DNA of 7,270 bases from Candidatus Kappaea frigidicola (lineage in GTDB: Bacteria; Omnitrophota; Gorgyraeia; JAGLLT01): the NCBI GenBank assembly GCA_030765555.1, contig JAVCCI010000021.1, forward strand, positions 1 through 7,270, written 5' to 3'. Numbering within the stretch: the stretch's first letter is position 1; every line of letters begins with the position of its first letter. The notes below the pieces were generated by a model. It was not told the origin of the DNA. It worked only from the letters and a program-made list of their open reading frames with translations, and ran no database searches. The position numbers and the translations under genes were made by a program. Positions 5,403-7,270 of the stretch are shown one piece after another.

Positions 5403-6368
5403 ATGAATATGAACGGCCTAGAATTTGAAAAACCCATTATTGAGCTTGAAAAGAAGATAGAAGAGCTGCAAAATTTTACTTCGGATGAGAAGATAAATCT
5501 TGATAAAGAGATTGGTCATCTACAGCAAAAATTAGATGAAGTTAAGAAGGAGATTTATGATAATCTTACTCCTTGGCAGAGAATTCAAATAGCTCGTCAT
5601 CCCAAAAGACCCTATACATTAGACTACATAAAACTTATCACGACTGATTTTTTAGAATTGCATGGTGATAGATGTTTTAGAGATGATAAAGCTTTAATTG
5701 GTGGTTTTGCCCAAATTGATGGGAAAAAAGTTTTAATTCTTGGTCATCAAAAAGGCAGAGGAATAAAGGATCAGGTGATTAGGAATTTTGGATGTGCTCA
5801 CCCGGAAGGGTATCGTAAAGCGTTGCGCTTAATGCGGTTGTCTGAAAAATTTAAAATCCCTGTTGTTTGTTTAATAGATACGCCAGGAGCTTACCCTGGA
5901 ATTGGGGCTGAAGAAAGAGGTCAGGCAGAAGCGATTGCCGTTAATATTAGAGAAATGTCTAATTTGAAGGTTCCTATCATAGTGATTGTTATAGGTGAGG
6001 GTGGATCAGGAGGTGCTTTAGGTATTGGTGTTGGTGATAGAGTTTGTGTTTTAGAGAATGCTTATTATTCAGTAATATCTCCAGAAGGTTGTTCTGCGAT
6101 TCTTTGGAAAAATAAAGGGTCTGCTCAAGATGCAGCAGAGGCTTTAAAGCTTACGGCAAAAGATTTGTATAAGTTTAAGATTATTGATGAAGTAGTTTCT
6201 GAGCCTTTAGGTGGTGCTCATAGAGATTATGAGACTACTGCCAAAAATATTAAAAAAACAATATTAAAGAACTTAACTCAATTATCAGAAATGGATACAA
6301 AGACATTGCTTGATAAAAGGTACGAAAAGTATCGAAATATAGGAGTTTTTAAAGAGCCCAACGAATAG
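5403..6368 (+). CDS. accA: acetyl-CoA carboxylase carboxyltransferase subunit alpha
   Basis: Alpha half of the carboxyltransferase that moves CO2 from carboxybiotin on AccB to acetyl-CoA, giving malonyl-CoA, the committed step of fatty acid synthesis. It is cytoplasmic and works with AccD. The 321 residues are full length for the family. The helical N-terminus (about 7-60) ends in LTPWQRIQIARHPKRP, typical of AccA. The crotonase-fold core carries DTPGAYPGIGAEERGQAEA (159-177) and GEGGSGGALGIGVGD (198-212), which form the acyl-CoA site. The ATG at 5403 is one base after the transpeptidase stop, with no Shine-Dalgarno nearby, so translational coupling is likely. ATG at 5409 (Met3) is a possible alternative. 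accD, accB and accC are absent from the window. The stop codon overlaps the first unit of a heptad repeat. Confidence 0.98.
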   Translation: MNMNGLEFEKPIIELEKKIEELQNFTSDEKINLDKEIGHLQQKLDEVKKEIYDNLTPWQRIQIARHPKRPYTLDYIKLITTDFLELHGDRCFRDDKALIGGFAQIDGKKVLILGHQKGRGIKDQVIRNFGCAHPEGYRKALRLMRLSEKFKIPVVCLIDTPGAYPGIGAEERGQAEAIAVNIREMSNLKVPIIVIVIGEGGSGGALGIGVGDRVCVLENAYYSVISPEGCSAILWKNKGSAQDAAEALKLTAKDLYKFKIIDEVVSEPLGGAHRDYETTAKNIKKTILKNLTQLSEMDTKTLLDKRYEKYRNIGVFKEPNE

Positions 6369-6387
6369 CTAAGAGCTAAGAGCTAAG
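6367..6387 (+). repeat. AGCTAAG heptad, three tandem copies
   Basis: Perfect units at 6367-6373, 6374-6380 and 6381-6387. The first two bases are the last two bases of the accA stop codon. The 7-bp phase carries on into the AAAAAAC unit at 6395-6401 and the AATAACC-type units that follow. Confidence 0.9.
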
Positions 6388-6390
6388 GGC

Positions 6391-6412
6391 GTATAAAAAA
6401 CAATAACCAAGA
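6391..6412 (+). repeat. 22-bp dispersed repeat, copy 2
   Basis: Exact match to 134-155, in the same orientation, embedded in the heptad array. See copy 1. Confidence 0.9.
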
Positions 6413-6468
6413 TGCAAGACGCAATAACCAAATAATAACCAATGACCAAATTCAAATAACCAAATTAA
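6395..6468 (+). repeat. degenerate heptad array of AATAACC/AAGANGC units
   Basis: Seven-base units stay in phase from 6395: AAAAAAC, AATAACC (6402), AAGATGC (6409), AAGACGC (6416), AATAACC (6423) and AAATAAT (6430). After one 4-bp insertion the phase resumes with AATAACC (6434), AATGACC (6441), AAATTCA (6448), AATAACC (6455) and AAATTAA (6462). It is non-coding and of unknown function. Confidence 0.8.
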
Positions 6469-6485
6469 AACAAGAGAAACTGTTT

Positions 6486-6507
6486 GATTATTGATTATTG
6501 ATTATTG
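6486..6507 (-). repeat. GATTATT heptad, three tandem copies
   Basis: Perfect units at 6486-6492, 6493-6499 and 6500-6506, then a G. On the minus strand they read AATAATC, close to the AATAACC units upstream. The right part of this spacer is therefore in opposite polarity to the left part. Confidence 0.85.
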
Positions 6508-6515
6508 GAAATTGT

Positions 6516-6536
6516 TTGCCTGTACCCGTTAGGGTA
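6516..6536. repeat. twin hairpin element, copy 1
   Basis: TTGCCTGT (6516-6523) leads into a stem TACCC (6523-6527), loop GTTA, GGGTA (6532-6536): a perfect 5-bp stem. It is matched by a variant copy 46 bp downstream. No T-run follows, so it is not a standard terminator. Confidence 0.6.
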
Positions 6537-6539
6537 TAG

Positions 6540-6567
6540 CTTGTTTCTTGTAACTTGTATCTTGCCT
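6540..6567 (-). repeat. CTTGTNN heptad array
   Basis: Four units at 6540, 6547, 6554 and 6561, the first three reading CTTGT plus two variable bases and the last CTTGCCT. On the minus strand these are NNACAAG units, matching the CAAG-type heptads at 48-61 and 6408-6421. The array links the two hairpins of the spacer. Confidence 0.8.
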
Positions 6568-6583
6568 GTGCCCCATAAGGGTA
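6562..6583. repeat. twin hairpin element, copy 2
   Basis: TTGCCTGT (6562-6569) again leads into a stem. TGCCC (6569-6573) pairs with GGGTA (6579-6583) across a CATAA loop. The A-T pair of copy 1 becomes a G-T/G-U wobble here, so the stem is kept although the left-arm base has changed. Confidence 0.55.
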
Positions 6584-6653
6584 TGACCGGTGACTTGTTT
6601 ATTAGTGAGTTAAACTTAAATAATTTTGACAATGCGAAAGCGATAAATAAATA

Positions 6654-6658
6654 GGGAG
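6654..6658 (+). promoter_or_regulatory. ribosome binding site that decides the bioY start
   Basis: GGGAG lies five bases before the ATG at 6664. The in-frame GTG at 6658 overlaps this site and would have no ribosome site of its own, so ATG 6664 is preferred. Confidence 0.6.
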
Positions 6659-6663
6659 TGAAT

Positions 6664-7248
6664 ATGAAAACGCTTGAATTAAACCCAAAGGCAGTTAAGC
6701 ATTTCTTAGATATGAGAATAACTTTGCCGAAGTCTTTGTTGAAGGTAATAGGAGTGGGAATGTTTATTGCATTAACAGCTATAGGTGCTTATATAAGAGT
6801 ACCCTTGTTCTTTACTCCTGTTCCATTAACGATGCAGACATTTTTTGTTCTTCTTTCTGGGGCAATATTAAAAAGGAAGTACGGCTCTATTTCTCAGGGT
6901 TTATATGTTATTTTAGGTGTTGTTGGTTTACCTCTCTTCGCAGGTGGCGCTTCTGGTATGGGAGTTATTCTTGGTCCAACTGGCGGATATCTGATTAGTT
7001 TCATTCTAGCATCTTTTATTTTAGGTACATTATTAGAGAAAAGTAAGTATTCATTATTACAATTGAATATTTTATTTACATCTATTATGTTGTTTATTTT
7101 AACATTAGGTTCATTATGGATTATGGTTTGCATGAGAGTCAATATAGGACAGGCTTTTGTGCTGGGATTTGTACCATTTCTTATAGGTGGAATATTGAAA
7201 AGTTTACTAGCTGCAACAATCTACGATAAACTAAAGCATAAATTTTAG
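6664..7248 (+). CDS. bioY: biotin transporter BioY (ECF S-component)
   Basis: Membrane-embedded biotin-binding component of an energy-coupling factor transporter, 194 residues from the chosen ATG (196 from GTG 6658). It is full length, with about six hydrophobic segments. Family motifs in 194-residue numbering are the first-loop VPLFFTPVPLTMQTF (46-60), typical of BioY, and GLPLFAGGASGMGVILGPTGGY (88-109). The C-terminal motif usually reads like PFxPGDxxK but here is PFLIGGILK (171-179), with Gly in place of the Asp thought to contact biotin. That is a possible change in affinity or specificity. No bioM, bioN or ECF module genes adjoin it, so it would use a shared or distant module or act alone. 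Biotin uptake fits with the upstream accA, since acetyl-CoA carboxylase is biotin dependent. The repeat-filled spacer suggests separate transcription. Confidence 0.93.
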   Translation: MKTLELNPKAVKHFLDMRITLPKSLLKVIGVGMFIALTAIGAYIRVPLFFTPVPLTMQTFFVLLSGAILKRKYGSISQGLYVILGVVGLPLFAGGASGMGVILGPTGGYLISFILASFILGTLLEKSKYSLLQLNILFTSIMLFILTLGSLWIMVCMRVNIGQAFVLGFVPFLIGGILKSLLAATIYDKLKHKF

Positions 7249-7270
7249 ATTGCTTACTATTAGAGCTCAT
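7249..7270. other. window end, no feature seen
   Basis: Only 22 bases follow the bioY stop. No hairpin with a T-run is visible, so no terminator can be called before the window ends. Confidence 0.6.

Noticed and set aside
6595..6632. BirA-type operator upstream of bioY (TTGTTTAT ... TTTGACAA)
   Set aside because: The half-sites match the known TTGTTAAC-type consensus poorly, and the 22-base gap is longer than expected.
6626..6653. TTGACA before bioY as a promoter
   Set aside because: The -35 hexamer is perfect, but at 16-17 bp spacing only TAAATA or AAATAG is present, and the transcript would start at about the start codon.
6658..6660. GTG as the bioY start
   Set aside because: It overlaps the GGGAG that serves ATG 6664 and would have no ribosome site of its own, though the difference is only two residues.
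6894..7142. Minus-strand open frame opposite bioY
   Set aside because: It is a shadow of the bioY coding region with no ribosome site or recognisable domain.

Overview
The window is A+T-rich bacterial chromosome with nine protein-coding genes, all on the + strand. I see no tRNA, rRNA, CRISPR array, transposase or phage gene. Gene content points to a bacterium with peptidoglycan, c-di-GMP signalling, eukaryote-like Ser/Thr kinases and type II-style fatty acid synthesis. Two non-coding spacers are packed with degenerate 7-bp repeats (GATTAAG, AGCTAAG, AATAACC, GATTATT, CTTGTNN). From memory, this spacer style together with this gene mix resembles uncultivated PVC-related lineages such as Candidatus Omnitrophota. 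That placement is an inference and was not tested by any search.

Layout. Bases 1-310 are a non-coding, repeat-rich spacer. Next comes folE (GTP cyclohydrolase I, 311-874). A near-consensus promoter overlaps the folE stop codon and should drive a signalling cluster: a GAF/HD-GYP c-di-GMP phosphodiesterase (943-2076), an unrecognised 148-residue protein (2092-2538) and a membrane-anchored PknB-type kinase (2565-3899). A 134-bp gap carries a second good promoter (3957-3985). It precedes an envelope/lipid cluster: a DUF212/YuiD-type divergent PAP2 membrane protein (4034-4483), a membrane-anchored LysM/L,D-transpeptidase (4505-5401) and accA (5403-6368, one base after the previous stop). A 289-bp spacer of heptad repeats and two small hairpins separates accA from bioY, the biotin transporter S-component (about 6664-7248). 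The last 22 bases hold nothing recognisable.

How the genes fit together. The HD-GYP enzyme and the kinase suggest a small signalling unit that couples c-di-GMP turnover to protein phosphorylation, with the 148-residue protein as an uncharacterised partner. The transpeptidase and AccA both serve envelope growth (peptidoglycan cross-linking and malonyl-CoA supply). BioY may support the same pathway, because acetyl-CoA carboxylase needs biotin on its carrier subunit. accB, accC and accD, and the ECF transporter genes bioM/bioN, are not in the window.

The genes mostly belong to known families. The least explained material is the heptad-phased spacer DNA, including a 22-bp sequence shared by two spacers more than 6 kb apart, and the 148-residue protein between the HD-GYP enzyme and the kinase.
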